A stretch of DNA of 64,000 nt from Glandiceps talaboti (lineage: Eukaryota > Hemichordata > Enteropneusta > Spengelidae): positions 7,202,134 to 7,266,133 of the forward strand of contig NC_135562.1 of the NCBI RefSeq assembly GCF_964340395.1. The letters are read 5' to 3'. The position numbers were made by a program, and so were the translations under genes. The number at the start of each line of letters is the position of its first letter. The stretch's first letter is position 1. The notes under the pieces were generated by a model that worked only from the letters and a program-made list of their open reading frames with translations, ran no database searches and was not told the DNA's origin. Shown in pieces: positions 1 to 15,700 of the stretch.

Positions 1-743
1 AATGCTGTTTCATGTTAAAATAAAATCACTTCCGCGTTATACTGTTGAGCGTAGTATCATGCACCTCTCTGGTAACTGCAATGCGGTTGTTTACATGTCA
101 GCCTTAACTTTATCATCCAATTAGAGTGCGCGTTTGCTCAGTAGTATGACGTAATGTTTACTATTTGCATATCACTCATAGATATATTCAAACTTATAAC
201 CTTCAGCAGAAAAATGAGTGCGTCTTTGTTTTGCGTACTGTATTCCATTAAATTTACATAAATGTTCGTGATATACTTTGTTGTTCTAGTTAAGCCAAAA
301 ATGCACACTCTGTGGTGGTAATTTTGATATCCTTCATAAATTTAGGAATTCATGTTCACGATCGCGTGACGACCGTATCTGGACTATCGCCGTTCTGCAT
401 GGAATTTTTGACATTTTCCCTCTGACACAAAACATACAGTTCAAAGACTTGTTACAATGTATACAACGGTGATATTTTGTTCGATTGACAACAAATTTGG
501 CATTGGAAATGCTGGTTATAGCTCGATCTCTAGTTGTCTGCTAGATTTGTTTACAAGGGGATGTGCAGTGATCACGTGATACAACAAGCAAAAATACGGC
601 TGTTGGTGAAAAATACGCCTGTGTATCTGCAGGGCTCTCAACCAATCAGAATGCGAGATTGGTGACAGGTGACGTATAAGTGTGTGTGTGTGTGTGTGTG
701 TGAGAGTGCGCGCGCACACATGCGTGCGTGCGTGTGTATATGT
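1..743. other. 5' flank, no gene recognised
   Basis: AT-rich DNA with no convincing coding sequence. A GT microsatellite lies at about 678-702, followed by a purine/pyrimidine-alternating CGCGCACACATGCGTGCG-like stretch to about 735. The small minus-strand open frame over 516-719 runs through that simple repeat and is not supported as a gene. Confidence 0.6.
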
Positions 744-1013
744 TGTCGGTGGCCAAGTGGTTAAACCACTTGCCTCTTACCACTGCGGTCGGGGTTCGAA
801 CCCCATTCAGGGTTCGTTTAAATTTACCACGCTGTAAGTAAGAAGAGTGTCGTTCAGTTTGACTCTACCGAACAACGCAGGTTTTCCCCGGGTACTCCGG
901 TTTCCTCCTGCATTAACACTGAACCCATGAGGGATGGCCCTCACTGGACTTCTTGGGAGACAAGTGTTTAAATGCTTAAAGAACTATCCAGTATAAATAA
1001 AGATTATTATTAT
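744..1013 (+). mobile_element. tRNA-derived SINE, apparently complete
   Basis: The head carries an A-box-like TGGCCAAGTGG at 750-760 and a perfect B box GGTTCGAACC at 793-802, as in RNA polymerase III promoters of tRNAs. The body continues with a conserved-looking block (GCAGGTTTTCCCCGGGTACT and following, about 877-908) and ends at an AATAAAGATTATTAT tail. This head, body and AT-tail order is typical of tRNA-derived SINEs of marine invertebrates. A diverged piece of the same body (GAACAACGCAGGTTTCCCC) recurs near 27640-27780, which supports a dispersed family. It is not a functional tRNA because the body continues well beyond the tRNA-like part. A (TATG)n microsatellite grows directly from its tail. 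Confidence 0.8.
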
Positions 1014-1128
1014 GTGTATGTATGTATGTGTATGTATGTATGTATGTATGTATGTATGTATGTATGTATGTATGTATGTATGTATGTATGTATGTATGTA
1101 TGTGTGTGTGTGTGGGGGGGGGGGGGGG
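1014..1128. repeat. (TATG)n microsatellite with GT and poly-G end
   Basis: About 90 bp of TATG repeats followed by a short GT run and about 16 G. It abuts the tail of the SINE and probably arose from that tail. Open frames through it are artefacts. Confidence 0.95.
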
Positions 1129-1650
1129 TTCTGGACACTCCATGTCTAATACCGGTACAGGACCTGACGAACCCTTCTCACATCAGAGAAGTGGATCACT
1201 TTTTTTCATGGCTTTCTAACAGTTTTAGGTTTTGTTGGGCAAATATGGCCTTTCAAAGTCAGTTTCCATAGCAAACAGCTAAAATGAATTGTTGTCCAAA
1301 GTTTACATTTACTGGCTATTTAAAAATAAGTCCCTCCCCCTTTATTTTCGAGAACAGTCTGTACATCTGTTTGTAAGTAGCTTACAGTCAAGGGGGATGT
1401 CGTCCCAATACTCAAAATTACGTCACAGAATTGACGAAGCTGTCAAAGTCTAGTGTTAGAAAACTCTGTCACCTATCACGTATACGTTTTGTGGAACCAT
1501 CACAATCAACCAACATAGCTAGGTTTTTCAAACGTCTTGCAAAACAACCGTTACACACCTTTAACCTAGCCGTCTAATCTCAACAAATTCTAACCAATAC
1601 TACACGTTGTCTTTGAGATTCGTTAGATTTCATCAAAAGTATCTGAAAAA

Positions 1651-4393
<2,743 letters not shown>

Positions 4394-4399
4394 AATAAA
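4394..4399 (+). other. Polyadenylation signal AATAAA of the DMRT gene
   Basis: The hexamer starts at the first base after the TGA stop. If it is used, the 3' UTR is only about 15-30 nt long. Confidence 0.5.
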
Positions 4400-5200
4400 A
4401 TGAGCATATTTAATCAATTCAAATGTGTCCCTTGCTTTAACAGGGTAACATGTTTAATTTCAAAGGGAACGGATCAGAAAATAGAAAAAGAACCCCTAGC
4501 ATAGCCCATATTTCTCATCGTCGTAAACTATACAACCTCTTTTACGGCAGCGTCCAAAACGCTATGGTTTGCGAGAATGATATCTAGCCTCGAACTTCAA
4601 CCTATAGTCTGAACCTTCGCTGGGATGATCTCGACAATGACCGGTCTCAACCATAGGTGCACATTGTCAATTATCAAAGTCAACCAAGTTCTACTATCTA
4701 GGCTAAAATATTTCGGATTTTTTTAGATTTTAATAATTAGCTTACCCATATCACATGAACGACTGTTATGGAGAATATTCACATTAATTTCATTAGTTCA
4801 TTTATAAAATTCTCTCTCTAATTTTCCTTGCCAGAGTAACAAACACAACAATTTCCATTTGTAATGAGCATAACACCCACATATCTATTAATAATAAAAT
4901 AATACATGGATGTGGTATATTTTGTTAAAATAATAATAATAATAAAAATTTATCTGACTAATGAATTAGGATGACTAAAACCTGCGCATGCGTAATTGGT
5001 AACGATGATCGATACACTCGACTCTAGGAAATATTCACGCTGCACACCGAATATTCATGATTCTAGTGATACCGATACCTTTCAGTGCTCTTCAGTATGT
5101 AAAATAGCTCTAATGAATATTCATTGTGCAACATGAATATATTATTTCTGCTGACTCCCATGATGCAATAGCCCATAGCACCGTATACCCTATAAAGGCA
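4400..5200. other. Intergenic; inverted TIR fragment and NRF1-like site
   Basis: No coding sequence. A block near 4515-4585 (GTCGTAAACTATAC and GGTTTGCGAGAATGATAT) resembles the foldback element at 7785-7912. A perfect TGCGCATGCG (NRF1-type palindrome core) lies at 4983-4992, and two GAATATTCAT palindromes lie near 5050 and 5116. Confidence 0.5.
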
Positions 5201-5204
5201 CAAG

Positions 5205-5610
5205 ATCAACTTGATGCCTCTCTGAAATCGCAAGTAATTGTAGATGATGTAACATCGTGATCATAAAATGACTCTCCAGAACCTACAGTTTGTGAAAATG
5301 TCTCTATTTCCTGGAATGGCGTTCTCTTTTAATGCAACAGACAAAATGTGAAATATATGAAACATGCAAGAACTTTGAATACTTTGAAGAGGCAGCACTT
5401 TATACATGTAAGCTTCTGTACAAAATTTGTGGATAATTAAGTCACAACGTTGTAACGAGTACGTAGATGTCACTAACATTCAAGGGGAACACCAATCCGA
5501 GAAATGTATGTTTTTTCGTAACTTTTGATTCTGGATAAAGTCATTTCATGATTTCACATCACATAAAATTTCTTACGATTCCGTGACCAAGAAACACCAA
5601 ATTGTAATTG
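5205..5610. mobile_element. Foldback (MITE-like) element
   Basis: The left arm (from CAACTTGATGCCTCTCTGAA, including AAATGACTCTCCAGAACC) is inverted relative to the right arm (AAAGTCATTTCATGATTTCA through ACACCAAATTGTAATT). A further copy of the left arm in opposite orientation lies at about 15785-15910 inside PRIM2 intron 10. No transposase is present, so it would be non-autonomous. Family not identified. Confidence 0.65.
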
Positions 5611-6032
5611 CTTTACTGTCATTTTCCTAGCACTCGTCCAGTGTTGCATTATGGGAGTTAGCAGACATGCATATGTATTAGAGGAACAATAACTATTAAA
5701 AAATGACTATTTATCTGAAGATAATAAGCACTTGGGAATAATCTAATTTCTACTTTATAATCATAGTTCTCTGTCGTTTTTTCGTCTTGTACCCCATTTT
5801 ATTGTACTTATGTTATTTTTAATATTTTCTCCTGGAATTATGATGTGTTTGAAATCAAACGGTGCTAGCTCGTGATTCTCCTGTGGAAATGAGATATAGA
5901 TCAAAATGAATCGTAAAGTACATGTACAGTTATTTGTGTAATAAAATTCATGTTCGTGATTCTGGTTTGTTTGCTGTACATTTTTCCTCGATCGAATTCA
6001 ATCGATTTGCGTTAATTGTACTGTGCTGTGCA

Positions 6033-6068
6033 TGCATGCTGTGCTGTGCTGTGCTGTGCTGTGCTGTG

Positions 6069-6144
<76 letters not shown>
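6033..6144. repeat. (CTGTG)n and (GT)n microsatellite
   Basis: About six CTGTG pentamers pass into about 37 GT units. It lies between the DMRT gene and PRIM2. Confidence 0.95.
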
Positions 6145-6145
<1 letters not shown>

Positions 6146-6629
6146 GTAATAATACATGATGAACTGTTTAACTTTTAGAATAAAAATCCGGGTATGGCCA
6201 GCCAAAGGCAAATTACACTTTTTGACGTTGGAGGCGCCATTGCAAAAATGGCCAAGTGCTATCGCGCATATTATGCATATCGAGTAGACTAAACTTACAA
6301 CTTTTATCAAATTTGAAATATCATAAAACATTTCAATATAGAAAGTGTGACTCGAATAGTAATGCTTGTATGGTAAATAACCATAAATAACCATGATTTG
6401 CCTAATTAAAAAAAAAATCAAATTGATATTTGCTTATATAACAAAATTCTAACCGAAAATGGTTTTTGTCTCTACTTATCAAATCGTAATCAACCGCATT
6501 TTTCTTGGGAAGAAAGATTCAATATAGAAAATATATATTGATCATCAATTCAATCAACTGAAAAACATGTCTCACAGCCGTTGATATCTCGGCCACTTTT
6601 AGTAAATCTCGCGTGAAAAGTCTTCATAC

Positions 6630-6776
6630 ATAACTGCGCATGCGTTAGTGATGAGCTCAAAATATGGCGCGAATGTGAAGCTACCCGATTGTAAACATTA
6701 TTGAACTTGGAAGTCCCGATCATAACACAAATACTCATAATCGTTCTTCGATATTATACATTTTAAAAAAAATATA
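6630..6776 (+). promoter_or_regulatory. Putative PRIM2 promoter with NRF1-like and E2F-like sites
   Basis: TGCGCATGCG at 6635-6644 matches the core of the NRF1 palindrome. GGCGCGAA at 6666-6673 is the reverse complement of TTCGCGCC, a consensus E2F site. Both lie within about 145 bp of the PRIM2 start codon. E2F control of primase genes at G1/S is established in animals; use of these particular sites is inferred. No TATA box is evident. Confidence 0.55.
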
Positions 6777-9700
6777 ATGGAGTTTGGAACAACAAAGAAA
6801 ACTCGACGTAGGAAATCAGCGTTACTTACTGGCGATCGTCGACGAGGAGCGTACACTCACAACTTATTGTTTTACACCTCCCCACCGACAGACAACATAT
6901 CCTTGGTAGAGTTTGAAGATTTTGCCATTGATCGGTTAAAAGGTAAGCGAAAATGCAATAATAACGTGCTGTTCTCGTGGTTGACGTTACTGTGTGTGTG
7001 TTGGGGGGGGGGGGGGTCACTCACGTTGACCTTGGCACTTGGATTCGTGGTGGGGACCCTGGGGTACAGGAGTGAGTGGGGATAGATCAGTGATCATGGA
7101 TGTTTTTCAGTGCTTTTGATGGGGTGTGTGTGGTGGTGGTGGTGGTGGTGAGGGGTTGTTGTTGTTGTTGTTGTTGTTGTTGTAGTTGTTGTTAATGCAA
7201 CTTACATATAATAGATTTCCAGACCATTTTAATTTTGGCATAGAATCCTGGTAAAGTACCCAGGAAGTCAGGTAGGTTTTACCATGATGGATGTATTGTA
7301 TTGTATACTAATACTATTAGGGAGACTACTAATACATCTATGATTTTACCTACTTGTTTTAATTCTAAGTTACTCCGTCTACCCATTACAGAAACAAGAT
7401 TTGAAATTTTACTCAGTGAAACTTGAAAGAGTCTCCAGCAAAGATAATGGAAATAGAAAGTGCCAAGTAGTTGTACTTGTAGCATTGTTTTTTCCCTTGA
7501 CTTTTATCAGTCCAGATTTTGAACTCAAAGATAAAAATGAAATGTTTTTGAGTACGAACCCCAGAGCAATACAATATGCAGGCATTGTAAATAGATACCA
7601 GGTAAAAATTAAGAGAAGGAATTTATGAAAATTAAAATTTGGAAAATTATTTTTTATCAATTGCACATAACTGTAAATACTACTCTGGCAATTGAAAATG
7701 TGGTTTACTTGAGATAAACACAAACTAAAACTGTTGTTCGATGTGGTAGATTACACAAGTGGAGGATACTAGCAGTTCTAATATAATCACCCATCATCGC
7801 AAACCACAGCCACTTTTATGGCACCGTCGAAACTTGCCGTCTCATTATTTCGAAGTGTAACAGAAGAAATAAGAGCTCTGGTTTGCAAGAATGATAATCA
7901 CCCTGTACTTGAGATAGTGTAAACATGGGAAGTCCCAAAATTGTACACTGCAAGATCACAGAAGTCATCAAAAATGCCACCCTACTATAATGAATACAAT
8001 TTTGCAGTAGAACTAAAAAGGCTAAAATGAACTCTTATAACACAATCAAAACTCTAAGTTAGTTGGTAACAAAGCTACATGTTCACTGTTGTGATATAAG
8101 TTGTTACGATGTTTTTTGAATGAAAGTCCAATTGTTCTTGTCCTTCAGTTTTGAAGCATGTAGAATCTACTGGTATCAAATATGTCAGAGGTAATGAAAA
8201 ATATCAAGAAGCCATGAAGCAGTTGAAAAAGACGATGCCAATAATGGTCAAAAATGTAAGTATTTATTATTCATATTTGTATAACTGTAGCCCAGATTAC
8301 TCACACTGCATGCTATGATGGTCTCCAGTAAACTTTAAATTGAGGAATTTAACACGATGATGTATCTTACAGTGGTTTAGAAGTCTGATAGGGCTGAACA
8401 ACACGACGCATCTTACAGTGGTTTAGAAGTCTGATAGGGCTGAACAACACAACATATCTTACAGTGGTTTAGAAGTCTGATAGGGCTGAACAATATGACA
8501 TATCTTACAGTGGTTTAGAAGTCTGATAGGGCTGAACAATATGACATATCTTACAGTGGTTTAGAAGTCTGATAGGGCTGAACAATATGACATATCTTAC
8601 AGTGGTTTAGAAGTCTGATAGGGCTGAACAATATGACATATCTTACAGTGGTTTAGAAGTCTGATAGGGCTGAACAACATGACGCATCTTACAGTGGTTT
8701 AGAAGTCTGATAGGGCTGAACAACACAACATATGTTACAGTGGTTTAGAAGTCTGATAGGGATGAACAACACAACATATCTTACAGTAGTGTAGAAGTCT
8801 GATAGGGCTGAACAATACAACATATCTTACAGTAGTTTAGAAGTCTGATAGAACTGAACAACACAACATATCTTACAGTGGTTTAGAAGTCTGATTGGGC
8901 TGAACAACATGACATATCTTACAGTGGTTTAGAAGTCTGATAGGACTGAACAACACAACATATCTTACAGTAGTTTAGAAGTCTGATAGGGCTGAACAAC
9001 ATGACGCATCTTACAGTGGTTTAGAAGTCTGATAGGACTGAACAACACAACATATCTTACAGTGGTTTAGAAGTCTGATAGGGCTGAACAACACAATGTA
9101 TCTTACAGTGGTTTTAGAAGTCTGATAGGACTGAACAACACAACATATCTTACAGTGGTTTAGAAGTCTGATAGGGCTGAACAACACAACGTATCTTACA
9201 GTAGTTTAGAAGTCTGATAGGACTGAACAACACAACATATCTTACAGTGGTTTAGAAGTCTGATAGGGCTGAACAACACAACATATCTTACAGTGGTTTA
9301 GAAGTCTGATAGGACTGAACAACACAACATATCTTACAATGGTTTAGAAGTCGGATAGGACTGAACAACACAACATATCTTACAATGGTTTAGAAGTCGG
9401 ATAGGACTGAACAACACAACATATCTTACAGTGGTTTAGAAGTCTGATAGGGCTGAACAACACAACATATCTTACAGTGGTTTAGAAGTCTGATAGGGCT
9501 GAACAACATGACATCTTACTGTGGTTTAGAAATCTGATAGGACTGAACAACACAACGTATCTTACAGTGATTTAGAAGTCTGATAGGGCTGAACAACATG
9601 ACATATCTTACAGTAATTTAAAAGTCTGATAGGGCTGAACAACATGACATATCTTACAGTAATTTAGAAGTCTGATAGGGCTGAACAACACAACATATCT

Positions 9701-12700
9701 TACAGTGGTTTAGAAGTCTGATAGGACTGAACAACATGACATATCTTACAGTAATTTAGAAGTCTGATAGGGCTGAACAACACAACATATCTTACAGGGG
9801 TTTAGAAGTCTGATAGAACTGAACAAAAAAACAACATATCTTACAGTCTATAATGTTTTCTACAAATCTGGTAGTTGTCTTTCCAACCCATCACATTGAA
9901 CACCATTACTATAACTAAACCTGATTATGTTACATTTTTTTTCATTTAATCTGATTATGTTACATTTTTTTCATTTAATATTTTGAAGTTTCAGATATTT
10001 CATTGTTTGTAGTATATTAATATGTAATTAAATATTCTCTATTTGTTTCAACTTTTATCATGTAAATGCATTCATATTTTCCATTTTCAGACCAACTTAG
10101 AAGATGAAGAAAGTGATACAATATATGACGACCGAAGGAAAGATCACATTTCACATTTTATCTTAAGACTGGCGTATTGTAGGTCGTAAGTAAAGTTTGC
10201 CTCGATAGCTGTCGCTGTCTTGTGTTCAGACAATAATCTGCATATCAAATATCCCTTATGAAAAATTTTATGAGTGTGTCCTCTTGTGTAAAATTTACAT
10301 GAATTTCTCTATAGTGGGGAGAACACATCATGGCAGAAACATACCAAACATGGCAGGCTGTGTGGCAAGGATGGTGTATATAGATAGCATTATGATTTCT
10401 CTATAGTGGGGAGAACACATCATGGCAGAAACATACCAAACATGGCAGCCTGCGTGGCAAGAATGGTGTATATAGCATTATGCTTTCTCTATAGTGGGGA
10501 TAACACATCATGGCAGAAACATACCAAACATGGCAGCCTGCGTGGCAAGGATGGTGTATATAGATAGCATTATGATTTCTCTATAGTGGGGAGAATACTG
10601 GGTAGGTACATTGTAAATAGTGGACTGTAGCCATTGGCTAATGCTTAGTGAATACACTGTAGATAAACTCTTTTTATGTGGTGATTGTTTACAGGGAGGA
10701 ACTGAGAAGATGGTTTATAATGCAAGAGATGGATTTATTCCGTTATCGATTCCAACAAGAATCTAAAGAGAGTATTACAACATTCCTACAACAAAATAAT
10801 TTACACTATGAACCTGTAAGTACACATCGATGACGGTATTACTTCTAATGTGAATTTGTGCATCTTTCTTACATTCCTCTTACAGTAAACATCTCTTCAG
10901 CGGAGAAAATGTATTTATTGCCAACCAAGATTGGCTTTTAGAAGTAGAAGTGTTTTGAGATTGTTGGAAGTTCACGGTCAAAGCTTCATGATGTTGATGT
11001 ACATATTTATGTGATTTCTTTTTAAACAGATTCCAGATAAAGAAAAAGTAAAGATTGCCAAGAAGTTGGCAGATTCTAGTTATAATATGTCAGTTACTAC
11101 GGTGGATAACACAGATTTCTTCAAGGTTAGTAGTTTCTTTTACATATGATTTGAGATGCCTTGATGATAAAGTGTCCGATTTTAATGGTATGATTAGTTT
11201 AGATGGCGAAGAAATATGACTCTGAAAATACAAATCCCACGAACAATTGGTCTGTAAGGGACGGTTGCATGGTGGTACATAAACTCAATAAACGAACTTT
11301 CTTCATTTAGGCCAAAACCCCCTCTCAACAACTTCACAAGTGCGTCACTGACACCTTTTTTTATGATGTAAACCATGGTGAAATTTGTAGCAGTCACACC
11401 ACTACGATTGTTGTCATGTAAAAGCTGAAAACACAGGAAACACATTCTTGCTTGGTGCTATATAGTCCATATTTTCTGTTCAAAGACAATAACTTGGCTT
11501 GAGTATGGTATAATGTATTGTGTAGCTAACATGTATGTCTATTATATCATGTGATACCTGTAGGTTCCATTTATTGAAGCTTTGGATTTAGTCAAGTCAA
11601 GGAAAGTATACCTAGAAAGAGTAAGTATAATCTCTTCTCAGTTTCATTTATCTTAGGAGTGAGATCAATAGTTCAATGTAGGATAAAAAATGCACTTCTT
11701 TTAGTTTTGGGTAGGATGGATTCAGCATTTTCTAATCCTTCCCAAGAAAGTGCATCTAAATACATTGATCTGAAAAGCAAATTCTGAGTACAACACATGA
11801 CATCATGCTATGTTTTATCTGTTCACCACTGCAGGGATTTGCCTAGTATGTATGATTCTAAATCATATTTGGTTTGTTAAACTTTGTTCATTAGCGCAGG
11901 AATTTGCCTATAAACCTAATATGATTTGGTTTGTTGTTTGTTATTTCAAGGCTATGCCTATGTACCGAGATCTGACTTGGTTTGTTGTCTGTTTGTCATT
12001 ACATGGCTATGCCTATGTACCGAGATCTGACTTGGTTTGTTGTCTGTTTGTCATTACATGGCTATGCCTATGTACCGTGATCTGACTTGGCTTGTTGTCT
12101 GTTTGTCATTACAGGACTATGCCTATGTACCGAGATCTGACTTGATTTGTTGTCTGTTTGTCATTACATGGCTATGCCTATGTACCTAGATCTGACTTGG
12201 TTTGTTGTCTGTTTGTCATTACAGGGCTATGCCTACGTACCGAGATCTGACTTGGTTTGTTGTCTGTTGGTCATTACAGGGCTATGCCTACGTACCGAGA
12301 TCTGACTTGGTTTGTTGTCTGTTTGTCATTACAGGGCTATGCCTACGTACCGAGATCTGGCTTGGTTTTTTGTCTGTTTGTCATTACAGGGCTATGCCTA
12401 CATGTATGTATCGTGATCTGACTGGGTTTGTTGTATGTTTGTCATTACAGGGCTATGTCTATGTACCGAGATCTGACTTGGTTTGTTGTCTGTTTGTCAT
12501 TACAGGGCTATGCCTACGTACCTAGATCTGATTTGGTGTCTATTATCCTGAGTGCTTTCAGATCTAATTTATCCCATGCACTGGCTGTAAGTACATATAA
12601 TAACTTTATACTGTAAAATTATCATGTGTGAACAGACACTCTATTGACTGCTAGCTAACTTGGAGATACAACACTACATATACTCTAGTTACTGAGAGTT

Positions 12701-15700
12701 CTGAGCATTTATAGGTTTCTTATGGGTATTATTAATAATTACTGCTTGAACAGTTCAACTTAGAAAAAAAAACATTGGGCTTTTGATCATTCCTGTTAGA
12801 CGATGCTCATCAGAATGACAAATTCTATAGTTCCAACTGACCACTAGGTGGCGGTATGATCAGCCGATTGTAGATGTTTGGTAGTTCAAATCCCCATCTC
12901 TGTTGATCTTGGGATTATAGCATCTGATGTTGATAACCTTCCCACTAGATTGAAATCTCTGTATTAAAAAAAGTTAAACTGATCGTGATTTGTAATTTTT
13001 GTAATCTTTTGAGCTACCAAGCTGATGAATATATGCCAATATCTTGTTTCCTAGGTAACAGCAAGAGCAGTGCCATATTTGGAAGAGGACAGTCGCTTAT
13101 TACCAATGTTGACATCACTGAGTAAACAATACTTGGGTCAAGATTATACCAGTAAAAAAGGACCAGGAGAGAAAATATCAATTGATCAAATTGATTCTGT
13201 GAGTTTTTACCTGGTTATCTTATGTATTGTGATATTCTCCCTGAACATGTTAGTTTGTGAATGTTTGTGTTTCTATTCATGTAGCCATCTATCATTTTGC
13301 TACTTTGAAACTATTGTTATTTTTTTTTATTTTGTAGCTTTCTAAGAAGTCCTTCCCACTATGTATGAGACACCTACACGAATCATTGCGACAAGAACAT
13401 CATTTGCGCCACTGGGGGCGTATGCAGTACGGTTTATTCCTCAAAGGCATCGGTATAACCCTGGATGATGCCCTGAGATTCTGGAGGTCAGAGTTCGCCA
13501 AGAAAGTTGACCCAGACAAGGTAGGTCAAATATACCTGGATTTCCCAAGTTCATCAGCAGGGGTTCTCACATTTCAAAATCTTATTGTTATACAGTGTAG
13601 CATGGATCAATTTTTAAAAGGAATGTACCAACATTTGCTTAAGACTTTCATACATACGCCGTATAATTTACATGAACCAACATTTGTGCAGAAATAATTT
13701 CCCTAAGTTTTCATGAACTGAAATTATAGATCTCAAGAGCTTAACGCTTGAAGAATGGATTACATAGCTATTAGACTTGCTGAAGTCTGTTTTTTTTAAT
13801 TCCTTATTTGAGTAAAATGTTTTTTCAACACAAGTGTGTTCTTTTGTGTGAAACAGCAACCTCAGTGAGTGGTTGCAAAGTTCCAGTCTTCCAACCGTTT
13901 GCTGCCAAGTCCATATGTAAAAAAGGTATAAATGTTTTATCATAACTAAAGGGTGAGATCAATAGATCAATGTACATGTAGGATGAAAAACTAAATTATA
14001 AATTTTTAAATATATATAAGATTTTCCAAAAAAAACCCAACTGTGGCTGTTTCTTTTACATAATCTATTTTTTAGACACTAATCATTTCAACCTCTTCCC
14101 TGTTCTCACTTTTAGTTTGATAAGTCGTATGCGTACAATATACGTCATAATTATGGCAAGGAGGGCAAGAGAGCTGATTATACTCCATATAGTTGTATGA
14201 AGATTATTATGAGTAATGCACCTGCTACAGGAGACTTCCATGGTAAGCTAATATCATGTCATACTATCATAGTGTGTCAGAGACTTCCATGGTAAGTTGA
14301 TCATGTCATACTATCATAGTGTGTCAGAGACTTCCATGGTAAGCTGATCATGTCATACTATCACAGTGTGTCAGTGACTCCCATGGTAAGCTGATATCAA
14401 GTCATACTATCATAGTGTGTCAGAGACTTCCATGGTAAGCTGATCAAGTCATACTATCATAGTGTGTCAGAGACTTCCATGGTAAGCTAATATCATGTCA
14501 TACTATCATAGTGTGTCAGAGACTTCCATGGTAAGCTAATATCATGTCATACTATCACAGTGTGTCAGAGACTTCCATGGTAAGCTAATATCATGTCATA
14601 CTATCATAGTGTGTCAGAGACTTCCATGGTAAGCTAATATCATGTCATACTATCACAGTGTGTCAGAGACTTCCATGGTAAGCTGATCAAGTCATATCCC
14701 TCATCTATCCATGATATACAATAGGCCCTCATTGAGTTGCTCGTCTTGTGTTGGGCCCAAAACCACAACCCCTGCTTGTAAGGTTTGGACTTAAGATCTA
14801 TATGTGTAAACTTTATATAACCTCTCACTGACTACACTTGAGATTTATCATAAACAAATTGGAGCAATTCATTGATATGGGAGTGTTGTTGATAACGTGA
14901 CAACTATGATGACACATTGATTTTTGACACAGATTGAGTCTACTTACCACATTGTACAATCACATTACTGTACCTCCATCCAGGGTTTTCACTAACTTTT
15001 AGAGAGGGGGGGGGGGGCAAGTCAGAAAAGTGGGGGGGACCAAACAACTGTGGAATGTTACAGTAATAACGCAACAATAACCAATCACTGCTCAAGTTTG
15101 TACAAATTATGATATGGGTATGTATGCTGGTATAATCTATCTGTCATAGTTTGATTCTGGAAGTCATTAAGAAAAGTTATCTTTCAGTTACATAAACAAA
15201 CTAAAAAAGTTTGGTAAATGGCCGCAATGGGACAAGTAGTCAGCTGTATGGCCATTGGCCAGAACTCAGTGAAAAACACTGTTTATAGCCGCAATGGGCA
15301 AGTAGCCAGCTGTATGGCCATTGGCCAGAACTTGGTGAAAAACACTGTTTATAGCCGCAATGGACAAGAAGCCAGCTGTATGGCCATTGGCCAGAATTCA
15401 GTGAAAAACACTGTTTATAGCCGCAATGGACAAGTAGCCAGCTGTATGGCCATTGGCCAGAACTCAGTGAAAAACACTGTTTATAGCCGCAATGGGCAAG
15501 TAGCCAGCTGTATGGCCATTGGCCAGAACTTGGTGAAAAACACTGTTTATAGCTGCAATGGGCAAGTAGCCAGCTGTATGGCCATTGGCCAGAACTCAGT
15601 GAAAAACACTGTTTATAGCCGCAATGGGCAAGTAGCCAGCTGTATGGCCATTGGCCAGAACTTGGTGAAAAACACTGTTTATAGCTGCAATGGGCAAGTA

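Noticed and set aside
744-815. tRNA gene
   Set aside because: A and B boxes are present, but the sequence runs into a SINE body with AT tail and the cloverleaf ends are not convincing.
8355-9846. CRISPR-like regular repeats
   Set aside because: Units are directly adjacent with no unique spacers, in an animal intron; this is a minisatellite.
11194-11445. 83-codon minus-strand frame in PRIM2 intron 5
   Set aside because: No homology recognised; probably part of a repeat shared with 33040.
12202-12525. 107-codon open frame before PRIM2 exon 7
   Set aside because: Composed of the 55-bp acceptor array read in rotating frames; it is not in frame with the real exon.
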